61,177 bases of DNA. It comes from Thermomicrobiales bacterium (GTDB lineage Bacteria; Chloroflexota; Chloroflexia; Thermomicrobiales; CADCWN01). The position numbers were made by a program, and so were the translations under genes. Shown here one piece after another: positions 25,024 to 33,517 of this stretch. The notes beneath the pieces were generated by a model. The model was not told the DNA's origin. It saw only the letters and a program-made list of their open reading frames with translations, and searched no databases. Position 1 is the first letter of the stretch; each line of letters opens with the position of its first letter. The stretch is taken from assembly GCA_030446685.1 (NCBI GenBank), contig JAUJMV010000007.1:104486-165662 (forward strand), given 5' to 3'.

Positions 25024-26058
25024 CTAGCGGTCGTCCGGGTACCAGGGGCCGGCGAGCGCGGCCTCGTAGAGCGTGGACGGCTGCTCCGCGTCGTCGTTGT
25101 CGACGATGAAGGAGACGCGCCACCGGTCGCCCGGCGTCAGGCTGAGGCCCTCGATCTTGCCGCCGAAGGGGCGGCCGTCGCGGTCGGTCAGCCGCGTCCA
25201 GCGGGCGCCGCCCGCCGCGATGACGCCGAGCGCCGAGCCGACCACGCGCCCGTCGCGGACGGCGTCGCCCGATCCTTCGGCGGACGCGGAGAAGATGACC
25301 GTCTCCCCGTGCGCGACCGCGTCGGAGAAGGTCAGCCGCACGCCATCGAGGTCGCCCAGCCGGTACTGGACGACGGCGGCGGGGGCCGGGGGCGGCGCCG
25401 CCGCCGGGCGCTGGAGGTGCGCCCAGAGCGCGGACCACGACAGGTCGCCGGTGGCGTCCACCGGTCGCAGGCCGTCGCGCGGCGCACTGTTGCCGCGCTG
25501 GAAGAGGCGGAGGGTGTCGGGGGGCAGGAAGATCGCGCCCTCGACGTTCAACTCGCTGCCCGCGAAGTCGCGCGCCGCGCGGAGGGCGTCGTACCACGCC
25601 GTCGCCTCGTAGACGGCGATGTCGGGCTCCGCCCCGCCCGTCCAGCTCACGACGACGATCTGGTCCCGCTCGGCGGTCGAGCCCGAGCCGAAGGCGACCA
25701 GCCGCTCCCCCCCCTCGCCCGGGACGACGACGCAGGCTTCCAGGTCGAACTTGAAGCGCTTGTTGTCGTGCGCCCGGTCGAAGACCCGGTGCCCCCCGCG
25801 CCCGGCGGGCAGCGGGAGGGACGCCGCGCGGCGGCTGCCGGGGTCGATCAGGGCGACGAAGCGGGCGTCGTCCTGGATCACCGCGATCCGGTCGCCCCCC
25901 GTGCCCGGATCGCGCAGCGCGGCCAGGCTGGAGCCGGCGCGCACATGGGGCGGGCGCTCGGTGGCGGGGTCGGCCCCGCCCTCGTACAGCAGCGGCGTCT
26001 CGCGGCGGATGCGGGCGACCAGCGCCGGGTCGTGGCGGGCGACGATCTGCTCGGTCAT
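25024..26058 (-). CDS. Hypothetical protein, 344 aa, probable beta-propeller-like
   Basis: I do not recognise a named family with certainty. The protein has no signal peptide. It contains repeated beta-strand segments in a regular pattern: GSSLAALRDPGTGGDRIAVI, QDDARFVALIDP, ERLVAFGSGSTAERDQIVVV, LNVEGAIFLPPDTLRLFQRG, VVQYRLGDLDGVRLTFSDAV and GKIEGLSLTPGDRWRVSFIV. The last, with FIVDNDDAEQPS, resembles the calcium-dependent strands of esterase-like phytase or SdiA-type propellers. NVEGAIFL and KIEGLSL are the ExGxxx strand signature of such phytase-like domains. It ends 6 bp from the convergent RraA gene. GGAGGC precedes ATG 26058. Cytoplasmic or anchored location is unclear. Confidence 0.6.
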   Translation of the reverse strand: MTEQIVARHDPALVARIRRETPLLYEGGADPATERPPHVRAGSSLAALRDPGTGGDRIAVIQDDARFVALIDPGSRRAASLPLPAGRGGHRVFDRAHDNKRFKFDLEACVVVPGEGGERLVAFGSGSTAERDQIVVVSWTGGAEPDIAVYEATAWYDALRAARDFAGSELNVEGAIFLPPDTLRLFQRGNSAPRDGLRPVDATGDLSWSALWAHLQRPAAAPPPAPAAVVQYRLGDLDGVRLTFSDAVAHGETVIFSASAEGSGDAVRDGRVVGSALGVIAAGGARWTRLTDRDGRPFGGKIEGLSLTPGDRWRVSFIVDNDDAEQPSTLYEAALAGPWYPDDR

Positions 26059-26298
26059 GGCGCCTCCGATCGGGGTGACCGGGCGGCCCTCGCCCGATCA
26101 CGCCGGATTCCTTGCGGCGATCGGTGGGCAAGAATCATGCCGAACCGGCACGGGGGGATCGGCGCCCGGTGGCGCGCACCGATCGGGGAAACTGCGGTAC
26201 ACTGCACGGACGCCGCGAGGAACGACGATCCAGGCCGACCGCCGGCGCGCGGCGCGGGGCGGGCGGGAGCGGCCGGGGCGAGAGGAGGAGGGGGGCGC

Positions 26299-27441
26299 GT
26301 GAAAATCACCGACGTCCGCACGGCGGAGATCAAGGGGCACGGCTACTCGACCTACGTGCGCATCTACACCGACGAGGGGCTGATCGGCAACGGCGAGTGC
26401 ATCCACGGCACCGACGGCTGCCCGCAGATCGTCCACATGCTCAAGCCGCTGCTCGTCGGCGAGGACCCGCGCAACGTGGACATGCTCTTCGAGAAGATGC
26501 GCCGGCGGCACCTCTTCAACGGCGCGATGGCCGGCGCGACGGTGACGGCGATGACCGGCATCGAGATCGCGCTGTGGGACCTGGCCGGCAAGGCGCTCGG
26601 CGTGCCGGTCTACCAACTGCTCGGCGGCAAGTTCCGCGACACGGTGCGCCTCTACTGCGACAGCCACGCCGGCAAGGACTTCTCGCCCGAATCGTACGCG
26701 CGACGGGCCAAGGAGGTCGTGGCGCTCGGCTTCGACGCGATCAAGTTCGACGTGGACGAGACGCGCGCCGGCTTCCGCACCGACCCCTGGAACTGGCACG
26801 CCTCGGCCGCGGAGGTCGCCTGGATGGTCGAGCGGGTGGCGGCGGTGCGCGAGGCGGTCGGGCCGCGGGTGGACCTGGCGATCGACATGCACGGGCGCTA
26901 CGACATCGCCAGCGGCATCGCGGTGGCGGGGGCGCTGGAGCCCTTCAAGTTGCTCTGGCTGGAGGAGCCGGTGCCGCCGGAGAACGCCGCCGCGATGCGC
27001 GAGGTCAAGCAGCACTCCCGCGTGCCGCTCTGCGCGGGCGAGAACCTGTACCTGCGCTGGGGCTTCCGCGATCTGCTGGAGCAGCAGGCGGTCGACTTCA
27101 TCATGCCCGACATCCCCAAGTGTGGCGGCCTCTCCGAGTGTCGCAAGATCGCCAACATGGCCGAGGTCTACTACGTGCCGCTCGCGCCGCACAACGTCTG
27201 CGGCCCGCTCGGCACGATGGCCTCCGCCCACGTCTGCGCCTCGATCCCGAACTTCCTGGTGCTGGAATGGCACTGGATCGACTACCCCGGCTGGGAAGAT
27301 CTCACGATCCAGGACCAGCCGGTGATCCAGAACGGCCACGTCGTCCTGACCGACAAGCCCGGCATCGGCCTGGAGGTCAACGACGAGGTGCTGTCGCAGT
27401 ACGCGCGCCCCGGCACGGAGGTGTTCGGGGAACGACCGTAA
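26299..27441 (+). CDS. Enolase-superfamily dehydratase (galactonate dehydratase-like)
   Basis: The 380-residue intact product belongs to the mandelate racemase/muconate lactonizing branch of the enolase superfamily. Metal ligands are Asp196 (AIDMHGRYD), Glu222 (WLEEPVPPE) and Glu248 (CAGENLYLRW). Likely catalytic residues are Lys149 (AIKFDVD), His198 and His298 (LAPHNVCGPLG). The DMHGR and PHN motifs are those of D-galactonate and related acid-sugar dehydratases, which remove water to give 2-keto-3-deoxy acids. GTG 26299 follows a strong GAGGAGGAGG. A TACACT hexamer at 26208-26213 may be its -10. It lies among RraA-type and Gfo/Idh-type genes, consistent with catabolism of an oxidised sugar. 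Confidence 0.9.
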   Translation: MKITDVRTAEIKGHGYSTYVRIYTDEGLIGNGECIHGTDGCPQIVHMLKPLLVGEDPRNVDMLFEKMRRRHLFNGAMAGATVTAMTGIEIALWDLAGKALGVPVYQLLGGKFRDTVRLYCDSHAGKDFSPESYARRAKEVVALGFDAIKFDVDETRAGFRTDPWNWHASAAEVAWMVERVAAVREAVGPRVDLAIDMHGRYDIASGIAVAGALEPFKLLWLEEPVPPENAAAMREVKQHSRVPLCAGENLYLRWGFRDLLEQQAVDFIMPDIPKCGGLSECRKIANMAEVYYVPLAPHNVCGPLGTMASAHVCASIPNFLVLEWHWIDYPGWEDLTIQDQPVIQNGHVVLTDKPGIGLEVNDEVLSQYARPGTEVFGERP

Positions 27442-27442
27442 C

Positions 27443-27547
27443 GAGCGCGGAGAGCGGAGCGCGGAGTAGAGTAGGGTTGGCGGTCCCCGCCGCGGTTGCT
27501 ATCGTATCCCTGTCATTCCGCGTTCCGCACTCCGCACTCCGCACTCA
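27443..27547. repeat. Fold-back of GTGCGGA-type units
   Basis: A left tract (27443-27467, GAGCGCGGAG-type units) is imperfectly complementary to a right tract (27517-27547, CCGCACT units in tandem). The right tract ends 12 bp before the ATG of the ABM gene and so lies in or beside its leader. It has the same design as 14031-14136 with different units. Confidence 0.75.
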
Positions 27548-27558
27548 AAGGGGGGAGC

Positions 27559-27873
27559 ATGTTCGCATTGGTCGTCTCGGTCAGGGTGAAGCCGGAGCGG
27601 CGCGAGGAGTTTCTCAGGGCGATCGAGGAGGACGCGCGCGGCTCGCGCGAGGACGAGCCGAATTGCCTGCGCTTCGACGTGCTGCAGGACAACGCCGATC
27701 CGAACCATTACTTCTTCTACGAAGTCTACCGGAATGAGGAGGCCCTGAAAGAGCACACCGACGCGCCGCACTACCAGGGCTGGCGCGCGGCGGTGGAGGC
27801 GGGCGTCCTGGAAGCGCCGGGCGAGGTGACCCGCTGCCACACCGTCTTCCCGCCCGACGAGCAGTGGCAGTAA
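27559..27873 (+). CDS. ABM-domain (antibiotic biosynthesis monooxygenase-like) protein
   Basis: This 104-residue protein forms one dimeric ferredoxin-like ABM domain: FALVVSVRVKPERREEFLRA, SREDEPNCLRFDVLQDNADP, and NHYFFYEVYRNEEALKEHTD with PHYQGWR. This is the pattern of the LsrG/YgiN branch, which includes quinol monooxygenases and phospho-AI-2 isomerase. Conserved His residues of HTDAPHY are present. A Shine-Dalgarno GGGGGAG precedes the ATG at 27559. It lies between the dehydratase and GH15 genes on the same strand. The substrate is unknown; a role in sugar-derived metabolite turnover is a guess from context. Confidence 0.88.
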   Translation: MFALVVSVRVKPERREEFLRAIEEDARGSREDEPNCLRFDVLQDNADPNHYFFYEVYRNEEALKEHTDAPHYQGWRAAVEAGVLEAPGEVTRCHTVFPPDEQWQ

Positions 27874-27923
27874 CCTTGCGTCTGTCGCGAGGACGGCGAA
27901 GCGTGGAGGCGTGAGGGACGGGC

Positions 27924-29849
27924 GTGGAACGGATGGAACAGGGGGCGGGGGCGAGCGGCGCGGTGCTGGCCGGGCGGGCGGGCGAGGTTGACGGCGCCGC
28001 GGACGTCGGCTATCAGCCGATCGAGGACTACGCGCTGATCGGCGACGGCGTCACCGCGGCGCTCGTCGGGCGGGACGGCTCGATCGACTGGGCCTGCTTC
28101 CCGCGCTTCGACTCGCCCTCGGCGTTCGCGCGCGTCCTCGACGCGGGGGGGGGCGGGCATTGGCGGCTCGCGCCGGTCGCGCCCTGCACCGCGACGCGGC
28201 GCTACCTGCCGGATACCAACATCCTCGCCACGACCTTCACCACCGCCGAGGGCGCGGTCGAGATCCTCGACTTCATGCCGCCGCGGTACCAGGGCGCGGA
28301 CATGCTCGTCCTCGGCGACAGCGCGATCGTGCGCCTCGTCCGGGGCCTGCGCGGCGCGGTCGCGCTGCGCTGCCACTTCGCCCCGCGCTTCGACTACGCG
28401 CGGGCGCGGGCGACCTGGCGGACGCAGCCGGGCGTGGGGGTGCGCGCGGCGCGCGGCGGGCGGGAGTCGCTGACCCTGCACACCCCCGTGCCGCTGGCGG
28501 TCGACGCCGAGCGCGGCGCGGCGACGGGCGACAGCACGGTGCGCGCCGGCGAGGAGGTGACCTTCCTGCTGACCTACCGGGAGCGCAGCACCCTCCTCTG
28601 GCACAGCGACACCGCGACGACCGCCGCGCGGTTGCTGGAGCAGACCGCCGCCTACTGGCGCGCGTGGATCGGGCGCTGCGCCTACGCCGGGCCGTACCGC
28701 GAGATGGTGCGGCGCGGCGCGCTGACCCTGAAGCTGCTCGACTACGCCCCGACCGGCGCGATCGTCGCCGCCGCGACGACCTCGCTGCCGGAGGCGATCG
28801 GCGGGAGGCGCAACTGGGACTACCGCTATAGCTGGCTGCGCGACACGGCGTTCACCCTCTACGCCCTCTACGGCCTCGGCTACCGGCGGGAGGGCGAAGC
28901 CTTCCTCGACTGGATCGTCGAAGTCGCCCGGGGCGACCCGGCCAGGCTCCAGGCGCTCTACGGCGTCGCCGGGGAGCGGGAGATCGCCGAGCACGAGCTG
29001 CCGCACCTGGAGGGGTATCGCGGCTCGCGCCCGGTGCGGATCGGGAATGGGGCCTACGATCAGCGCCAGCTCGACATCTACGGCGAGGTGCTCGACTGCG
29101 CCTTCCTCTTCCACAAGCACGGCGGCGCGATCTCCGGCGAACTCTGGGACTTCCTGCGCGCGGTCGTCGACCACGTCTGCACGGTCTGGACCGAGCCGGA
29201 CCAGGGCATCTGGGAGGTGCGCAGCGGCCCCCGGCACTTCGTCTACTCGAAGGCGCTCTGCTGGGTCGCGGTGGACCGGGGGATTACCCTCGCCCGGCGC
29301 TGCGGGCTGCCCGCCGACCTCGACCGCTGGCAGGCGGTCTACGACGCGATCCGCGAGGAACTGCTGCGCGAAGGCTACAACGCCGAGATCGGCGCCTTCA
29401 CCCAGGCCTACGGGGTGCGCGAACTCGACGCCGCCGCGCTGGCCCTCCCCTTGCGCAAGGTCATCCCGGCGACCGACCCCCGGATGGCCTCGACGATCGA
29501 CCGGATCGTCGCCGGGTTGAGCGAGGACGGCCTGCTGCACCGCTACGCCGCCGAGGACGTGGACGACGGCGTGGGCGGCGGCGAGGGGGTCTTCCTGATG
29601 TGCTCCTTCTGGCTGGTCGAGTGCTACGCCCTGCTCGGCCGGCTCGACGAGGCGCGCGCCCTCTTCGAGCGGCTGCTCGGCTACGCCAACGACGTCGGCC
29701 TCTACGCCGAGGAACTCGACCCGGAAACCGGGCACCACCTCGGCAACTTCCCGCAGGCATTTACTCACGTCGCGCTGATCAACGCCGCCCTCACCCTCGA
29801 CCGGGCCAGGATCGCCCCCGCCGGCCCGCCGCCAACGGTGGCTGGTTGA
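27924..29849 (+). CDS. GH15-family protein (glucoamylase/trehalase type)
   Basis: The 641-residue product has an N-terminal beta-sandwich domain (YQPIEDYALIGDGVTAALVG, RDGSIDWACFPRFDSPSAF) and an alpha/alpha barrel with RRNWDYRYSWLRDTAFTLYA near residue 295, the main GH15 signature. Catalytic glutamates are probably in TEPDQGIWEVRS (near residue 430) and ELDPETGHHLGNFPQAF (near 595). Bacterial members of this architecture are either glucan 1,4-alpha-glucosidases or trehalases, and motifs alone do not separate them. No signal peptide is seen. GTG 27924 gives a short unstructured N-terminus; the conserved domain begins about 29 residues later, so a later start is possible. It fits turnover of glucan or trehalose inside the cell. 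Confidence 0.9.
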   Translation: MERMEQGAGASGAVLAGRAGEVDGAADVGYQPIEDYALIGDGVTAALVGRDGSIDWACFPRFDSPSAFARVLDAGGGGHWRLAPVAPCTATRRYLPDTNILATTFTTAEGAVEILDFMPPRYQGADMLVLGDSAIVRLVRGLRGAVALRCHFAPRFDYARARATWRTQPGVGVRAARGGRESLTLHTPVPLAVDAERGAATGDSTVRAGEEVTFLLTYRERSTLLWHSDTATTAARLLEQTAAYWRAWIGRCAYAGPYREMVRRGALTLKLLDYAPTGAIVAAATTSLPEAIGGRRNWDYRYSWLRDTAFTLYALYGLGYRREGEAFLDWIVEVARGDPARLQALYGVAGEREIAEHELPHLEGYRGSRPVRIGNGAYDQRQLDIYGEVLDCAFLFHKHGGAISGELWDFLRAVVDHVCTVWTEPDQGIWEVRSGPRHFVYSKALCWVAVDRGITLARRCGLPADLDRWQAVYDAIREELLREGYNAEIGAFTQAYGVRELDAAALALPLRKVIPATDPRMASTIDRIVAGLSEDGLLHRYAAEDVDDGVGGGEGVFLMCSFWLVECYALLGRLDEARALFERLLGYANDVGLYAEELDPETGHHLGNFPQAFTHVALINAALTLDRARIAPAGPPPTVAG

Positions 29850-29957
29850 GGCTCGTCGCCCCCCCTGTGATCGCCGCGCCCTCTGTGGTACATAGTTATC
29901 CGCGTCTGCGCCCCGCCGGAAACGCGGGGGCTTGCCCGTACACACGAGGAGGAGACG

Positions 29958-31013
29958 ATGCGCCTGGACCTGCTGAAACGGCTCTGCGAGACGCCCGGCA
30001 TCCCCGGCTACGAGGAGCGCATCCGCGAGATCGTGATCCCCGAACTGCGCGAAGGGTGCGACGAGGTCTCGACCGACGCGCTCGGCAACGTGATCGGCCT
30101 CAAGCGCGGCGGGACGGCCGGCCCGCGCCGCAAGGTGATGATCGCCGCGCACATGGACGAGATCGGCTTCATGGTCAGCCACATCAGTCATGACGGCTTC
30201 CTGCGCCTCCAGCCGCTCGGCGGCTTCGACCCGCGCGCCCTCTTCCAGCAGCGCGTGATCGTCCACGCCGCGGACGGCCGGGGCTACCGCGGCGTCCTGG
30301 CGCCCGCCGCCAAGCCGGCGCACCTGCTCGACGAGGCCGACCGGGGCAAGGCGCCGAAGCTGGCCGAGTTCTACGTCGACCTCGCCCTGCCGGGCGAGCG
30401 CGTGCGCGGGGCGGTCGCGGTCGGCGACATGGTGACCCTCGACCGCACGACCGAGGAGGTCGGCGACTGCGTGATCGGCAAGGCGTTCGACGACCGCCTC
30501 TCGGTCTTCATCATGCTGGAGGCGCTGCGGGCGGCGCGGGGGACGCAGTGCGACATCTACGCGGTGGCGACGACCCAGGAGGAGGTCGGGCTGCGCGGCG
30601 CGATCGTCTCCGCCTACGCGATCGACCCGGACATCAGCATCGCGCTCGACGTGACGCTGGCGGTCGACCTGCCGGGCGGGGCGGAGCAGGACCGGGTGAC
30701 GAGCCTGGGGGCCGGCACGGCGATCAAGCTGCTGGACTCGGCCAGCATCTCCAACCCGAAGCTGGTGCGCGCCTTCCGCGAGATCGCCGAGCGCGAGGGG
30801 ATCAAGTACCAGTTGGAGATCCTGCCGCGCGGCGGGACCGACGCCGGGGCGATGCAGCGCGCCCGCGCCGGCAGCGCGGCGATCACCCTCTCCACCCCGA
30901 CACGCTACGTCCACACCGTCAACGAGATGGCCCACAAGGACGACATCCAGGCCGGCATCACCCTGCTGGCGCGCGTCCTCGAGCGGGCGCACGAGATCGA
31001 CTACACCCTGTAG
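29958..31013 (+). CDS. M42-family metallopeptidase (glutamyl aminopeptidase/endoglucanase M type)
   Basis: This 351-residue protein is an M42 aminopeptidase, which forms large tetrahedral dodecamers and trims peptides. Metal ligands are recognisable: His65 and Asp67 in AAHMDEIGF, Asp near 178 in KAFDDRLS, the Glu pair in TTQEEVGLRGA (near 208), Asp in SIALDVTLAV and His in TRYVHTVNE near the C-terminus. The start region CETPGIPGYEERIREIV is typical. Some members were once described as endoglucanases. GAGGAGGAG lies upstream of the ATG, and a TACATAGTTAT motif near 29889 may be promoter material. No frame break is seen. Confidence 0.93.
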   Translation: MRLDLLKRLCETPGIPGYEERIREIVIPELREGCDEVSTDALGNVIGLKRGGTAGPRRKVMIAAHMDEIGFMVSHISHDGFLRLQPLGGFDPRALFQQRVIVHAADGRGYRGVLAPAAKPAHLLDEADRGKAPKLAEFYVDLALPGERVRGAVAVGDMVTLDRTTEEVGDCVIGKAFDDRLSVFIMLEALRAARGTQCDIYAVATTQEEVGLRGAIVSAYAIDPDISIALDVTLAVDLPGGAEQDRVTSLGAGTAIKLLDSASISNPKLVRAFREIAEREGIKYQLEILPRGGTDAGAMQRARAGSAAITLSTPTRYVHTVNEMAHKDDIQAGITLLARVLERAHEIDYTL

Positions 31014-31019
31014 CACCGG

Positions 31020-31300
31020 GTGTCGGGAGGTTGTGTGGCGCGGCAAGGCGTCGCCGATGGCGGGGTGGGTGCGCTACGCCCGCACCCGGGCCGCTCGCGG
31101 GCGCGGGCCGGGCGGCGCGCGGTCGAGTTACTGCTCGACTACGCGCCCGCCCGCCTGGGCGCGCGGCGGTTGCTGGTGAGCTACGCCCCCGGCGACGGCT
31201 GACCGCGCGACTTCTATCGCGAGCTCGGGATCGAGCACACCGCCAAGCGGGACGGCGACGGACTGATCATGCGCCTGCCGCCGGCCGCGCCGGGGCCGGG
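31020..31300 (+). pseudogene. GNAT acetyltransferase C-terminal remnant with an in-frame TGA
   Basis: The frame reads RAVELLLDYAPARLGARRLL, VSYAPGDG, then TGA (31200-31202), then without a shift PRDFYRELGIEHTAKRDGDG and LIMRLP. This is the C-terminal half of a GNAT N-acetyltransferase, where a Gly usually stands at the stop position. The acetyl-CoA-binding motif region and N-terminus are absent or unrecognisable. It is best read as a dead fragment left behind the M42 gene. Confidence 0.65.
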
Positions 31301-31394
31301 CGGGGTCGGCCCCGCCCGGCGGCGACGATCGGACGGCGAAGCGGGCCGAGTCCCGTGCCTCCGCTACGACGCGCGAGTCCGGGCGAGGCAAGGG

Positions 31395-31430
31395 ACGAGC
31401 GCCGGCCACCATGCGGTGGCCGGCGCTCGT
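31395..31430. terminator. 16-bp perfect stem-loop between convergent units
   Basis: ACGAGCGCCGGCCACC (31395-31410) pairs perfectly with 31415-31430 across a four-base loop ATGC. It lies 31 bp past the stop of the binding-protein gene on the minus strand, and no T-run follows. It most likely ends or stabilises that transcript. Confidence 0.7.
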
Positions 31431-31460
31431 TCGTGGATCGCGGCGGGCCGCGGTGCGCGC

Positions 31461-33401
31461 CTACTTCGGCCCGAGCGTGCCATTGTAGATCAGGATCGTG
31501 GCGTAGCTGTCGTTGTACGCCGTGTTCTGGTAGATCGGGTCGCCGTCCTTCGGCCAGCCGGTGACGCGCACGCCGTCCAGGGCCGGGCCATTCAGGAAGC
31601 GCTCCCAGATCGGGATCGTCGGCAGCAGCTCGTTGAACGCCAGCGACACTTTCTGGACGTTCACCTTCTGCTTCTCGATGTCCAGCCCGAGCGCCGAGTC
31701 GGTGATCAGCTGCTGGAAGTCGACATCGCCCACGACGTCGGTCTTCTGCTTGAGATCGAACGAGGTGTAGGGGCCGTTCGCCAGCGGCTGCACCTTGTTG
31801 AGCAGGGTCGCGACCCAGGAGAAGTGCGGGTGCGGGTTGCCGGTGCCCCAGCCGTCGTAGGCCAGTTCGAAGCGGCCCTCGCGCCGCTCGACCGGCACCT
31901 GGGTGAAGGTGACGGCGCGGACGGTCGTCTTGATGCCGAACTTGGTCATCTGATCGCCCCAGTCCTGGGCCGACGCCGACCAGTCCTGGAACTCCGCCGG
32001 GCAGATCAGGTCGTACGCCATCGGCTTGCCCTCGGGGTCGAGCCACTCGTTGCCCTGCTTCTTGCAGCCGGCCGCCTGCAGCAATTGCGCCGCCTTGTTC
32101 TGGTCGTAGGGATAGGTATTATGCTTGGCGAGATCGTCCTTGGTCAACCACTGCTCGCTGATGCCGTCGGAGATGCCGTTCATATACTTCATCGGCTTGG
32201 CCGACTCGCCGAGGAGACGGCGGCGTTGTCCTCGCGCTTGATCGCGTGGGCGATCGCCTGGCGCACGCGCTTGTCGGTGAGGATCTTCAGCTTCGGGTTG
32301 GCGAAGTTGATGTGGATCGCCGGCCCGCCGTGGACCGGCGTCCGCAGCACGCGGACCCCCTGCGCCTGGAGCTGCCGGTCGGTCGCCACCGCCAGGCCGT
32401 TGGTGTTGTAGTCCATCTCCTTGTTCAGCACCAGCGGCGTGCTGATCGGCGTCTCGCCGATATAGAGCTTGATCTTGTCGAGGCGGGCCACGTCGGCGTT
32501 GACGCCGTTCGGGTTCTTGACCATCTCGCAGGACGCCTCGGTCATGCTCCGGCGGTCCAGCATGTACGGCCCGCTCGCCGGGTACTCGGTCGGGCGGTAT
32601 TGGTCGAACTCGCCGCGGATCGCCTTGATCTCGGCATCGTCCCTCGTCTTGCCCTGCTGGTAGAGCGGGTAGGCTTTGTCGGTGAACTGGCCGTAGATCG
32701 CCTGGGAGCGGATGCGCTCGCGGAGCACATACCGCTCGACGATCGAGGACGGCACCTTCATGTGGAAGGAGACGGTGCGCTCGTCCCTGGCCTCGAACTT
32801 GTCGACATACTGGAACATCTGGCCGTTGTAGAGCTGGCGGGCGGTGAAGGTCGCCAGCACGTCCTGTGCGGTCAGCGGCTTACCGTCGCTCCACTTCAGG
32901 TTCGGCTTCAGCGTGATGGTGAAGTTCTCGCCGCCCTCGAAGCCCCACTTCTCGGCCAGCACCGGGATGTACTTGTTGTCCGCCCAGGTGTAGAAGCACA
33001 GCGCGGGCTCGTGCAGCTCGCCGTAGATGGCGGTCTCGATGATGTTCTTGGTGACGTAGCCGTTGAAGTGGCCGGTCGGCGGCAACTCGTAGTTCATGCC
33101 GCCGTTGAACTGGCCCCCCTTCTTCCCGCCGCCCGCGTTGGCCGGGCCGCCGGCCGCGCTGGTCGGCTGCGCGCCGCCCGCGTTGGCCGGGCCGCCGACC
33201 AGACTGGTCGGCTGCGCGCTGCCGCCGCTTGTCGTGGTCGCCTCGCCACCGCCGCAGGCCGCTAGCACGGCGGTCGCCGCGCCGGCACCGAGCAGCCCGA
33301 GCACCTGCCGCCGGCTCATCTGGTCCGTCAGCTGCCCCAGGTGGACCTCCAGGACCGCCTCCTCCCGACTCTCCGGTTTGCGCTCTGGTTCGTTCGCCAT
33401 C
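31461..33401 (-). pseudogene. Oligopeptide/oligosaccharide ABC transporter substrate-binding protein, single frameshift
   Basis: The gene would make a family-5 binding lipoprotein of about 646 residues, a close paralogue of the next gene. The N-terminus has MSRRQVLGLLGAGAATAVLA followed by ACGGG, a Tat-like signal with lipobox. The domain includes EKWGFEGGENFTITLKPNLK and WSDGKPLTAQDVLATFTARQ. The frame breaks near 32211-32215, where this copy has GAGGAGACGG and the paralogue has GAGGGAGACGG; one G is missing. The rest (KYMNGISDG to NGTLGPK) is intact in the next frame. The start is the ATG at 33401. One missing G in a run may be a sequencing error, so the protein may be functional. Confidence 0.88.
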
Positions 33402-33517
33402 GGTGCCTCACTCCTTGATGCCTGTCGTGTCACTATCCCGGTACCCATCCATCACCGTCCCGACCACGCCCGGCGGGGCGCCATGATGACGATACGCAAC
33501 CTGTGATCGACCGCCCG

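Noticed and set aside
27771..31046. A 1091-codon open frame on the minus strand
   Set aside because: It lies antisense to the intact GH15 and M42 genes, has shadow-type composition (Arg, Gly, Ala, Asp, Val) and no domain; it is open only because GC-rich codons lack stops.
31200..31202. TGA in the GNAT remnant read as selenocysteine
   Set aside because: The residue at this position in GNAT proteins is not Cys, the N-terminal half of the gene is missing, and no SECIS-like hairpin is evident.
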